A stretch of 5,419 nucleotides of DNA from Urinicoccus sp. (lineage in GTDB: Bacteria > Bacillota > Clostridia > Tissierellales > Peptoniphilaceae), in NCBI GenBank assembly GCA_029983435.1, contig JASBZN010000082.1:1-5419 (forward strand), read 5' to 3'. Positions 1-4,900 of the stretch are shown here, piece by piece; positions within the stretch are counted from its first letter, which is position 1; each line of letters begins with the position of its first letter. A program made the translations under genes and the position numbers. Below the pieces are notes generated by a model that saw nothing but the letters and a program-made list of their open reading frames with translations, was not told where the DNA came from and did not search any database.

Positions 1-838
1 AAATTCCTTAAGAAGGGTCCTCTTGTCCTCATTGCCAGGAGCCGCAGTTTCTTTTGTGAACATCCGAGGCGTAGAACATGAATTTGCTACTGTTCCCGGA
101 GTGTTAGAAGATGTGCCGGAACTCATTCTAAATATTAAGGAAATTGTTCTAAAATCCCATGTGGATGAACCGGTTCATTTAACCATTGAAAAAACCGGAG
201 AAGGCGAATTACTGGCAGGAGATATTCAAACGGGTATTGATGTTGAAATTATAAACCCAGAACAGCATATTGCAACGTTAAATGAAGAAGCAGATGTCTT
301 TATTGATTTAACCGTGGAACGGGGTCGTGGTTACGAACCCAGTGAACTGAAAAAAGATGAAGTGACACAAATTGGGATCATCCCCATTGACTCCAACTAC
401 ACACCAATTTCCAAAGTAAATTGGAAAGTAGAAAACACACGCGTTGGACAAAGAACAGACTACGACCGGTTAATTTTAGATGTAGAAACCGATGGATCCA
501 TGCCAGCAGATGAAGCAGTTTCTCTTGCAGCGAAAGTCCTTACAGAACATCTAGAACTATTTATCGGTTTAACAGACCATGTTAGCGATGTCAATATTAT
601 GGTGGAAAAGGAAGAAGATCAAAAAGAAAAAGTCCTAGAAATGACTGTGGAAGAATTAGATCTTTCTGTCCGTAGTTTCAATTGCTTAAAAAGAGCAAAC
701 ATCAATACTGTAGAAGAACTTACACAAAAAACTGAAGAAGATATGATGAAGGTGAGAAATCTAGGGCAAAAATCCTTAGAAGAAGTCCAAAACAAACTAG
801 AAGAACTTGGACTATCCTTAAAAGAATCGGAAGAATAA
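1..838 (+). CDS. rpoA: RNA polymerase alpha subunit, 5'-truncated by window edge
   Basis: Alpha subunit of RNA polymerase; its N-terminal domain dimerises and nucleates assembly of beta and beta', and its C-terminal domain binds UP-element DNA and activators. The frame is open from base 2 (NSLRRVLLSSLPGAA, the conserved alpha-NTD assembly segment with the Arg pair), so the TTG at 23 is an internal Leu codon and not the start. Some 278 residues are visible; aligned from memory with the ~314-residue Bacillus subtilis protein, about 37 N-terminal residues are missing. The NTD continues through GRGY, IPIDS and VENTRVGQ to a charged linker (EKEEDQKEKVLEM). The alpha-CTD begins near base 650 with ELDLSVRSFNCLKRA and NLGQKSLEEV. 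The DNA-contact residues equivalent to E. coli R265 (codon 671-673), N268, C269, G296, K298 and S299 are all kept. TAA is at 836-838, and the rplQ ribosome binding site overlaps this stop. Upstream rpsM-rpsK-rpsD genes would be expected but lie outside the window. Identification is essentially certain. Confidence 0.98.
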   Translation, partial: NSLRRVLLSSLPGAAVSFVNIRGVEHEFATVPGVLEDVPELILNIKEIVLKSHVDEPVHLTIEKTGEGELLAGDIQTGIDVEIINPEQHIATLNEEADVFIDLTVERGRGYEPSELKKDEVTQIGIIPIDSNYTPISKVNWKVENTRVGQRTDYDRLILDVETDGSMPADEAVSLAAKVLTEHLELFIGLTDHVSDVNIMVEKEEDQKEKVLEMTVEELDLSVRSFNCLKRANINTVEELTQKTEEDMMKVRNLGQKSLEEVQNKLEELGLSLKESEE

Positions 839-848
839 GGAGGAAACC

Positions 849-1190
849 ATGGCAACACTTAGAAAACTAGGTCGACCAACAGCTCATCGTAAAGCCATGC
901 TTCGTAATTTAACAACCGACGTCTTGGAAAAAGGACGTATCGAAACAACAGTGACACGAGCAAAAGAAACTCGTCGCCTTGTTGAAAAAATGATTACACT
1001 AGGCAAGCGTGGCGATTTACATGCAAGACGTCAAGCCTTGGCATTTATTTACGATGAAGATGTCGTTACAAAGCTATTCGAAGAAATTGCACCAAAATAT
1101 GCAGACAGAAACGGTGGATATACCAGAATTCTGAAAAAAGGTCCCCGTAGAGGAGACTCTGCAGAACTAGCAATTTTAGAATTAGTTTAA
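849..1190 (+). CDS. rplQ: 50S ribosomal protein L17
   Basis: Large-subunit ribosomal protein L17 (bL17), a component near the peptide exit tunnel. The 113 residues match the usual bacterial length of 110-130. The N-terminal RKLGRPTAHRKAMLRNLTT segment is the family hallmark, the middle is rich in Arg and Lys (TRAKETRRLVEKMITLGKRG), and the C-terminus carries GGYTRILKKGPRRGDSAELA followed by ILELV, the classic L17 ending. The ATG start is fixed by AAGGAGG at 837-843, five bases upstream, which overlaps the rpoA stop codon. The 10-base gap shows co-transcription, probably with translational coupling, in the standard rpoA-rplQ order. A strong intrinsic terminator begins 15 bases after the stop, so this is the last gene of the operon. 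In many Firmicutes the ECF-transporter genes ecfA1-ecfA2-ecfT follow rplQ; they are not here. Confidence 0.98.
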   Translation: MATLRKLGRPTAHRKAMLRNLTTDVLEKGRIETTVTRAKETRRLVEKMITLGKRGDLHARRQALAFIYDEDVVTKLFEEIAPKYADRNGGYTRILKKGPRRGDSAELAILELV

Positions 1191-1205
1191 TAGAGAAGAC
1201 AAGAT

Positions 1206-1232
1206 AAGGACCTGCCGGGCAGGTTCTTTTTT
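1206..1232 (+). terminator. Rho-independent terminator of the rpoA-rplQ operon
   Basis: A 10-base-pair stem (AAGGACCTGC / GCAGGTTCTT, one G-U pair) closes a 3-base CGG loop. Its 3' arm runs directly into six T residues (1227-1232). It lies 15 bases after the rplQ stop. GC-rich stem plus U-tract is the textbook intrinsic terminator pattern, and its position marks the end of the ribosomal operon. Confidence 0.92.
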
Positions 1233-1261
1233 CATGAGAAAACAATCCACATTCCCAGCTA

Positions 1262-1290
1262 TTGCAATCAAAAGAAGAAAGCTTTAAAAT
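1262..1290 (+). promoter_or_regulatory. Candidate sigma-A promoter for the EamA transporter gene
   Basis: TTGCAA at 1262-1267 (4 of 6 to TTGACA) is followed after exactly 17 bases by TAAAAT at 1285-1290 (5 of 6 to TATAAT). The predicted transcript start is about 1296-1298, giving a leader of roughly 108 bases before the ATG at 1405. The upstream operon ends at a strong terminator, so this gene needs its own promoter, and this is the best match seen in the gap. A-rich DNA makes chance -10 matches common, so confidence is moderate. Confidence 0.45.
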
Positions 1291-1304
1291 AAAATAGGAA
1301 TGAA

Positions 1305-1332
1305 GCGAAGACCAGAAAAGTCCAGTCTTCGC
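1305..1332 (+). other. Leader hairpin upstream of the EamA gene
   Basis: A perfect 8-base-pair inverted repeat, GCGAAGAC (1305-1312) and GTCTTCGC (1325-1332), encloses a 12-base loop. It would begin about eight bases from the predicted 5' end of the EamA transcript. No U-tract follows on the + strand, so it is not a + strand terminator. Read on the - strand it is followed by moderately T-rich DNA, but no - strand gene is present to need one. It may stabilise the 5' end or be regulatory; neither role is shown by the sequence. No T-box or other riboswitch core was recognised around it. Confidence 0.5.
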
Positions 1333-1404
1333 CAAAAAGAGAAAAGACTTAAAAGTAAGAGAAAACCCAGGGGAACCCCCTAAAAATAGAGCCGGAGGAA
1401 ATTC

Positions 1405-2343
1405 ATGACAATAAAACAAAAAAATATTTTATTGATACTCTTTACCTCCCTCCTTTGGGGCCTTAATGGCAACATGGGTGCCTACCTCTTTGACAATACC
1501 AACGTGAACCCAGCAGGCTTTACCGCCATGCGGCTCTTCTTGGGAGGAATTTTTCTTTTAGCCGCCACCCATGTCTTTGATGAAGACGTCTTTGAAATCT
1601 TACGAACCCCAGCCAATATTACCTGGCTGGTCATCTATGGAATTGGGGGACTCTTTGTTATGCAATTTGCCCTCTACGCCTGCATTCACTATTCCAACGC
1701 CCCAACAGGGTGCCTTTTGCAATACTGTGGAATTTTCTTGGTTATTTTATACGCCGCAGTAGTGATGAAAGTCCCACCCCAAAAATTAACCAAACTGGCC
1801 CTGGTCCTTACCATTGTAGGAGTGGTTTTGCTCCTAACAAAGGGAGACTTTGGCCAGCTCAACATCTCTAAAAAAACCATGATTACAGGAATCCTAGCCA
1901 TGTTGGGTTACACCGTTAGCAACATTGCCCCCCTGAAGCTTACCGTTCGTTATTCCACAAAAATTGTAGCTGGCTGGGCCATGGTTATTGGAGGACTCTT
2001 TATGACCCTAATTTGTATATTGACCAAAGAGCCCCTACCCCAACTTCAAGGATTTTCTCTTATTGCCATGTGCTATTGCATCGTCTTTGGAACAGTCGTG
2101 CCCTTTAGCCTCTACCTGGCTTGTCAAAAAGTAGTAGGCCCCACCATTGCATCCCTTTTGGGTTTAACAGAATCCGTTTTTTCCACGATTTTTAGTATCT
2201 TTTGGCTTAAAGAAGCATTTTCTGCGTCTGATTTTTTAGGCATGATCCTAATTTTCAGCGGCGTTGTTTTAATGACGATACCAGAGGAATTTTGGACAAA
2301 AAAGAAAATTTTAAAGAGAATTCGAGGAAACCAAACCCCTTAA
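1405..2343 (+). CDS. DMT-superfamily (EamA/RhaT-like) membrane transporter
   Basis: Polytopic inner-membrane protein of the drug/metabolite transporter superfamily, whose EamA members mostly export or import amino acids, metabolites or toxic small molecules. The substrate cannot be deduced here. The 312 residues fit the usual ~300. Ten hydrophobic helices are visible at about 8-28, 38-57, 72-93, 101-121, 128-145, 158-178, 186-207, 217-239, 244-267 and 275-292, the two-times-five duplication of the family. The first repeat has the SLLWGLNGNMGAYLF opening and a Pro-starting helix 4 (APTGCLLQYCGIFLVILYAA). The second has the typical SLLGLTESVFSTIFSIFWLK helix 9 with the conserved Glu at 270. The C-terminus is a short basic tail (KKKILKRIRGN), probably cytoplasmic. 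GGAGG at 1394-1398, six bases before the ATG, sets the start. The gene is flanked by its own promoter candidate and terminators, so it is probably monocistronic. Family assignment is firm; function is unassigned. Confidence 0.9.
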   Translation: MTIKQKNILLILFTSLLWGLNGNMGAYLFDNTNVNPAGFTAMRLFLGGIFLLAATHVFDEDVFEILRTPANITWLVIYGIGGLFVMQFALYACIHYSNAPTGCLLQYCGIFLVILYAAVVMKVPPQKLTKLALVLTIVGVVLLLTKGDFGQLNISKKTMITGILAMLGYTVSNIAPLKLTVRYSTKIVAGWAMVIGGLFMTLICILTKEPLPQLQGFSLIAMCYCIVFGTVVPFSLYLACQKVVGPTIASLLGLTESVFSTIFSIFWLKEAFSASDFLGMILIFSGVVLMTIPEEFWTKKKILKRIRGNQTP

Positions 2344-2348
2344 GAAAA

Positions 2349-2376
2349 CTCTGGCAAAGCCAGGGCTTTGTTGTTG
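2349..2376 (+). terminator. Intrinsic terminator after the EamA gene
   Basis: CTCTGGC (2349-2355) pairs with GCCAGGG (2359-2365), seven pairs including one G-U, around an AAA loop, followed by a broken T-rich tail CTTTGTTGTTG. The stem starts six bases after the transporter stop. A competing hairpin, CAAAGC (2355-2360) with GCTTTG (2365-2370), uses overlapping bases. The interrupted T-tract suggests a weaker terminator than the other two in the window, so some read-through into secG is possible. Confidence 0.65.
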
Positions 2377-2402
2377 AATTCTCCTTTTAAATATGATAAA
2401 AT
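2374..2402 (+). promoter_or_regulatory. Candidate sigma-A promoter for secG-hppA
   Basis: TTGAAT at 2374-2379 (4 of 6 to TTGACA), a 17-base spacer, then TAAAAT at 2397-2402 (5 of 6 to TATAAT). The predicted start is near 2409, about 25 bases before the secG ATG. An overlapping alternative -10 is TATGAT at 2392-2397, which pairs less well with TTGTTG (15-base spacer). The -35 element lies inside the T-rich tail of the preceding terminator, so the two signals are packed together. Confidence 0.5.
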
Positions 2403-2433
2403 CAATATATTATGAGTAATAGAGGAGGTCATA

Positions 2434-2661
2434 ATGCGTACATTTTTATCCGTAATTATTGCAATTTCTTGTATCATGGTCATTGTATCTGTGGTTTTAC
2501 AAGAGTCAAAGCAAGCAGGTTTAGGTACCCTAGACGGATCTGTAGAATCCGCAAATTGGGGATCTCATTCAGGGACTAGCCGTAAACAAATGCTTGAAAA
2601 GACAACCTTGGTTGCATCCATTGTTATGATGATTTCTATAATTGCAGTAGCAGCTATCTAA
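2434..2661 (+). CDS. secG: Preprotein translocase subunit SecG
   Basis: Small non-essential subunit of the SecYEG protein-conducting channel; it assists SecA-driven export across the cytoplasmic membrane. The 75 residues match the Gram-positive SecG length (~70-80). Two membrane helices are clear, about residues 2-21 and 55-74. Between them is the family's cytoplasmic loop, with the LQESKQAGLG motif (LQ, Lys, Gly-Leu as in other SecG proteins), a DGSVES Gly/Ser stretch and the LEKTT lead-in to helix 2. AGGAGGT at 2423-2429, four bases before the ATG, fixes the start. hppA follows after 25 bases with no terminator or obvious promoter between, so the two are probably co-transcribed. In many Firmicutes secG is followed by rnr and smpB instead; here the partner is a pyrophosphatase. 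Identification rests on length, topology and loop motif. Confidence 0.93.
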   Translation: MRTFLSVIIAISCIMVIVSVVLQESKQAGLGTLDGSVESANWGSHSGTSRKQMLEKTTLVASIVMMISIIAVAAI

Positions 2662-2686
2662 GTAAAAAATTGAAGGGGAGTAAAGT

Positions 2687-4684
2687 ATGAATATCTTAAT
2701 AATTGCTCCTATTGTGGGTGTACTGGCCCTGTTGTTTGCTTTATACAAAGGATCCTTTGTAGGAAAGCAACCAGCAGGCAGTGACCGCATGAAAGAAATT
2801 TCAGGTCACATCCATGATGGTGCAATGGCATTTTTAAAGCGAGAATATCAATCTCTCGTTATTTTTATTGTTGTATTATTTGTCGTTTTAGGTTTTGGAA
2901 TCTCATGGAAAACAGCCATCTGCTTTGTTGTTGGTGCTATTTTTAGTGTTGCAGCCGGTTATATCGGTATGAACGTGGCTACAAAGGCAAACGTTCGTAC
3001 AGCCAATGCAGCCAATGAACACGGCATGGGAAAAGCACTGGACATTGCTTTTTCAGGTGGAGCTGTAATGGGACTTTGCGTTGTAGGACTAGGTATTATT
3101 GGAATTAGTGTTTTGTATTATATTTTCCAAGATGCAAGTATCGTTACAGGGTTTTCACTAGGAGCTTCCTCCATCGCACTTTTTGCTCGTGTTGGCGGCG
3201 GAATCTATACCAAGGCAGCCGACGTTGGAGCAGACCTTGTAGGGAAAGTTGAAGCAGGAATTCCTGAAGACGACCCAAGAAACCCAGCCGTTATTGCAGA
3301 TAACGTTGGAGATAACGTCGGAGACGTTGCCGGCATGGGAGCCGACTTATTTGAATCCTATGTAGGAGCCCTCCTATCCGTTATTACCCTTGGTTTTGTA
3401 GCAAATCAAGAAGCAGGCGTAAGCTATGGACTATCCATTGCAGCAGTAGGAGTTGTGGCCTCCATTATATCCATGTTCTTCGTACGTGGAGACAAAAACC
3501 CACAAAAAGCCCTTAATATGGGAACCTACATCGCCAGCATCATCACCATTATCGTAGCAGGTATTTTATCCAACCATTTCTTTGGGAGCATGACCTTCTT
3601 TATCCCAGTAATCGTTGGAGTTTGCGTTGGCTTGATTATTTCAAAAATCACAGAATACTACACAGCCGATGAATACAAACCCGTTCGCCACATTGCAGAA
3701 GAATCCGTAACAGGAGACTCAACAAACATCATTGCAGGTCTATCTGTAGGAATGATGTCCACTGTTGGCCCTATTATCGTTTTGGCCATTGGAATTATCC
3801 TAGCCTATAACCTTTCTGGCGGAACACAAGAAGCCATTAATGGCCTCTACGGAATCGCTCTAGCAGCTGTAGGAATGTTAGCAACCACCGCCTCCACCAT
3901 TGCTGTTGACGCCTATGGACCCATCGCCGACAACGCAGGTGGAATTGCAGAAATGTGCGAACTACCAGAAGAAGTACGGAACATTACCGACTCCTTAGAC
4001 TCTGTTGGAAACACAACAGCAGCCATTGGGAAAGGATTTGCTATTGGATCTGCAGCCCTAACAGCCCTATCCCTTTTCGTTTCCTACATCCAAACCACTG
4101 GATTGACAGGAATCGACATTTCCAACCCCGCAGTGATTGCAGGAACCTTTATTGGTGGAATGTTGCCCTTCGCCTTCTCGGCTCTAACCATGTCTGCAGT
4201 AGGAAATGCAGCTGGAGCCATGATTGATGAAGTTCGTCGTCAATTCAAAGAAATTCCTGGCATCATGGAAGGAAAAGCAGAACCCGAATACGCAAAATGT
4301 GTAGACATTTCTACTGGAGCTGCCCTAAAAGAAATGGTCGTACCAGGCCTTATTGCCGTTTTAGTACCCATTATTGTAGGCGTTTTAATTGGACCAGAAG
4401 CCCTTGGTGGACTTCAAGCAGGAGCCTTGATTACAGGAGTCTTGATGGCCATCTTTATGAGTAACGCCGGTGGCGCTTGGGACAATGCAAAAAAATATAT
4501 TGAAAGTGGAGCCCATGGAGGAAAAGGAACCGTTGCCCACAAGGCAGCCGTTACTGGAGACACCGTAGGAGACCCCTTCAAAGATACATCTGGCCCATCC
4601 TTAAACATTTTAATTAAGTTGATTACCATTGTATCCTTAGTATTTGCACCCTTGTTTATCCACTTAGGTGGAATCCTATTATAA
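2687..4684 (+). CDS. hppA: K+-dependent membrane-bound pyrophosphatase, probably Na+-translocating
   Basis: Integral-membrane pyrophosphatase that hydrolyses PPi and uses the energy to pump Na+ or H+ across the cytoplasmic membrane, recovering energy from biosynthetic PPi. The 665 residues are within the bacterial range, and the many hydrophobic segments fit the family's 16 helices. The PPi/Mg2+-binding loop is intact: DDPRNPAVIADNVGDNVGD at 195-213, preceded by GADLVGKVEAGIPE. Later conserved blocks are DAYGPIADNAGGIAEM (408-423), SNAGGAWDNAKKYIE (592-606) and TGDTVGDPFKDTSGPSLN (623-640), then Lys644 in the last helix. Subtype residues: GNTTAAIGKG (441-450) has Ala and Gly where K+-independent enzymes have Lys and Thr, indicating K+ dependence. 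DLFESY (220-225) has the Glu that corresponds, by my alignment, to E246 of the Thermotoga Na+ pump; plant H+ pumps have Gly there. K+ dependence is strongly supported; Na+ as pumped ion is likely, but H+ or dual pumping is not excluded. The ribosome binding site is GGGGAG at 2675-2680. It is probably transcribed with secG. Confidence 0.97.
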   Translation: MNILIIAPIVGVLALLFALYKGSFVGKQPAGSDRMKEISGHIHDGAMAFLKREYQSLVIFIVVLFVVLGFGISWKTAICFVVGAIFSVAAGYIGMNVATKANVRTANAANEHGMGKALDIAFSGGAVMGLCVVGLGIIGISVLYYIFQDASIVTGFSLGASSIALFARVGGGIYTKAADVGADLVGKVEAGIPEDDPRNPAVIADNVGDNVGDVAGMGADLFESYVGALLSVITLGFVANQEAGVSYGLSIAAVGVVASIISMFFVRGDKNPQKALNMGTYIASIITIIVAGILSNHFFGSMTFFIPVIVGVCVGLIISKITEYYTADEYKPVRHIAEESVTGDSTNIIAGLSVGMMSTVGPIIVLAIGIILAYNLSGGTQEAINGLYGIALAAVGMLATTASTIAVDAYGPIADNAGGIAEMCELPEEVRNITDSLDSVGNTTAAIGKGFAIGSAALTALSLFVSYIQTTGLTGIDISNPAVIAGTFIGGMLPFAFSALTMSAVGNAAGAMIDEVRRQFKEIPGIMEGKAEPEYAKCVDISTGAALKEMVVPGLIAVLVPIIVGVLIGPEALGGLQAGALITGVLMAIFMSNAGGAWDNAKKYIESGAHGGKGTVAHKAAVTGDTVGDPFKDTSGPSLNILIKLITIVSLVFAPLFIHLGGILL

Positions 4685-4693
4685 GAAAATCTT

Positions 4694-4721
4694 AAAGAGT
4701 CGCTTAGGCGGCTCTTTTTTT
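4694..4721 (+). terminator. Rho-independent terminator of secG-hppA
   Basis: A 10-base-pair stem (AAAGAGTCGC / GCGGCTCTTT, one G-U pair) with a TTAG loop (4704-4707) is followed by T residues to 4721, seven in a row counting the arm's last three. It starts 10 bases after the hppA stop. This is a strong canonical intrinsic terminator closing the operon. Confidence 0.93.
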
Positions 4722-4764
4722 ATGGAAAAATTTTCCAAAAAAAGGCAGAAGAAAAAATTTTTTC
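4717..4764. repeat. A-tract palindromes in the spacer before the secreted-protein gene
   Basis: Two palindromes lie just downstream of the hppA terminator. TGGAAAAATTTTCCA (4723-4737) is perfect apart from its central base, and its symmetry extends through one A-A mismatch into flanking T5 and A5 runs (4717-4743). GAAAAAATTTTTTC (4751-4764) is a perfect 14-base palindrome. Runs of phased A and T suggest curved DNA. Possible roles are a nucleoid-protein or repressor site, a boundary element, or a bystander of A/T-rich composition. The sequence does not decide among these. Confidence 0.5.
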
Positions 4765-4813
4765 ATAAAAAGTGCAAAGATCAGTTATTTTCTTAAATTT
4801 TAGATGAAAAGGC

Positions 4814-4842
4814 TTGCAAAAACTCTACTAATACAATAGAAT
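4814..4842 (+). promoter_or_regulatory. Sigma-A-type promoter for the secreted-protein gene
   Basis: TTGCAA at 4814-4819 (4 of 6 to TTGACA) and TAGAAT at 4837-4842 (5 of 6 to TATAAT) are separated by exactly 17 bases. The predicted start is around 4849, giving a leader of about 52 bases. Immediately upstream, about 4785-4808 is A/T-rich (TTATTTTCTTAAATTTTAGA), resembling an UP element that would be contacted by the alpha-CTD. The preceding operon is terminated at 4721, so the gene needs its own promoter. This is the best promoter candidate in the window. Confidence 0.65.
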
Positions 4843-4850
4843 ATAGGCAT

Positions 4851-4872
4851 AAGACAACCCCATGGTTGCCTT
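4851..4872 (+). other. Leader hairpin of the secreted-protein gene
   Basis: CAACC (4855-4859) pairs with GGTTG (4864-4868) around a CCAT loop, and AAG (4851-4853) with CTT (4870-4872) after a single A-C mismatch. The hairpin would start at or within a few bases of the predicted 5' end of the transcript, and it ends 14 bases before the ribosome binding site. No T-run follows, so it is not a terminator. Transcript stabilisation is the simplest guess; regulation is unproven. Confidence 0.45.
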
Positions 4873-4885
4873 AAATCTAAAAAAG

Positions 4886-4895
4886 AAAGGAGGGG
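4886..4895 (+). promoter_or_regulatory. Ribosome binding site that sets the start of the secreted-protein gene
   Basis: AAAGGAGGGG contains a full GGAGG core at 4889-4893, seven bases before the ATG at 4901. An in-frame ATG also exists at 4862, 13 codons upstream, but it sits in the leader hairpin and has no purine-rich site before it. Starting at 4862 would also put a Lys-rich extension before the signal peptide. The ATG at 4901 is therefore the chosen start. Confidence 0.88.
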
Positions 4896-4900
4896 AAAAA

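Noticed and set aside
23..25. TTG as a possible start codon for the rpoA reading frame
   Set aside because: The frame is open upstream to base 2 and encodes the conserved NSLRRVL segment of alpha; the TTG is an internal Leu codon.
1233..1404. Riboswitch or T-box in the EamA leader
   Set aside because: No T-box core, antiterminator or terminator pair was seen, and none of the riboswitch cores I know is evident; only the single hairpin and a weak GGGG/CCCC element near 1370-1380 are present.
1066..1419. - strand open frame of 117 codons across the rplQ end and the spacer
   Set aside because: It overlaps rplQ and runs through its terminator, has no ribosome binding site, and its product matches no family I recognise.
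3955..4227. Open frame of 90 codons inside hppA
   Set aside because: It lies in another frame over the conserved, uninterrupted hppA coding sequence; a shadow.
4862..4864. In-frame upstream ATG as the start of the secreted protein
   Set aside because: It lies in the leader hairpin without a Shine-Dalgarno; the strong AAAGGAGGGG site favours 4901, which also places the signal peptide at the N-terminus.
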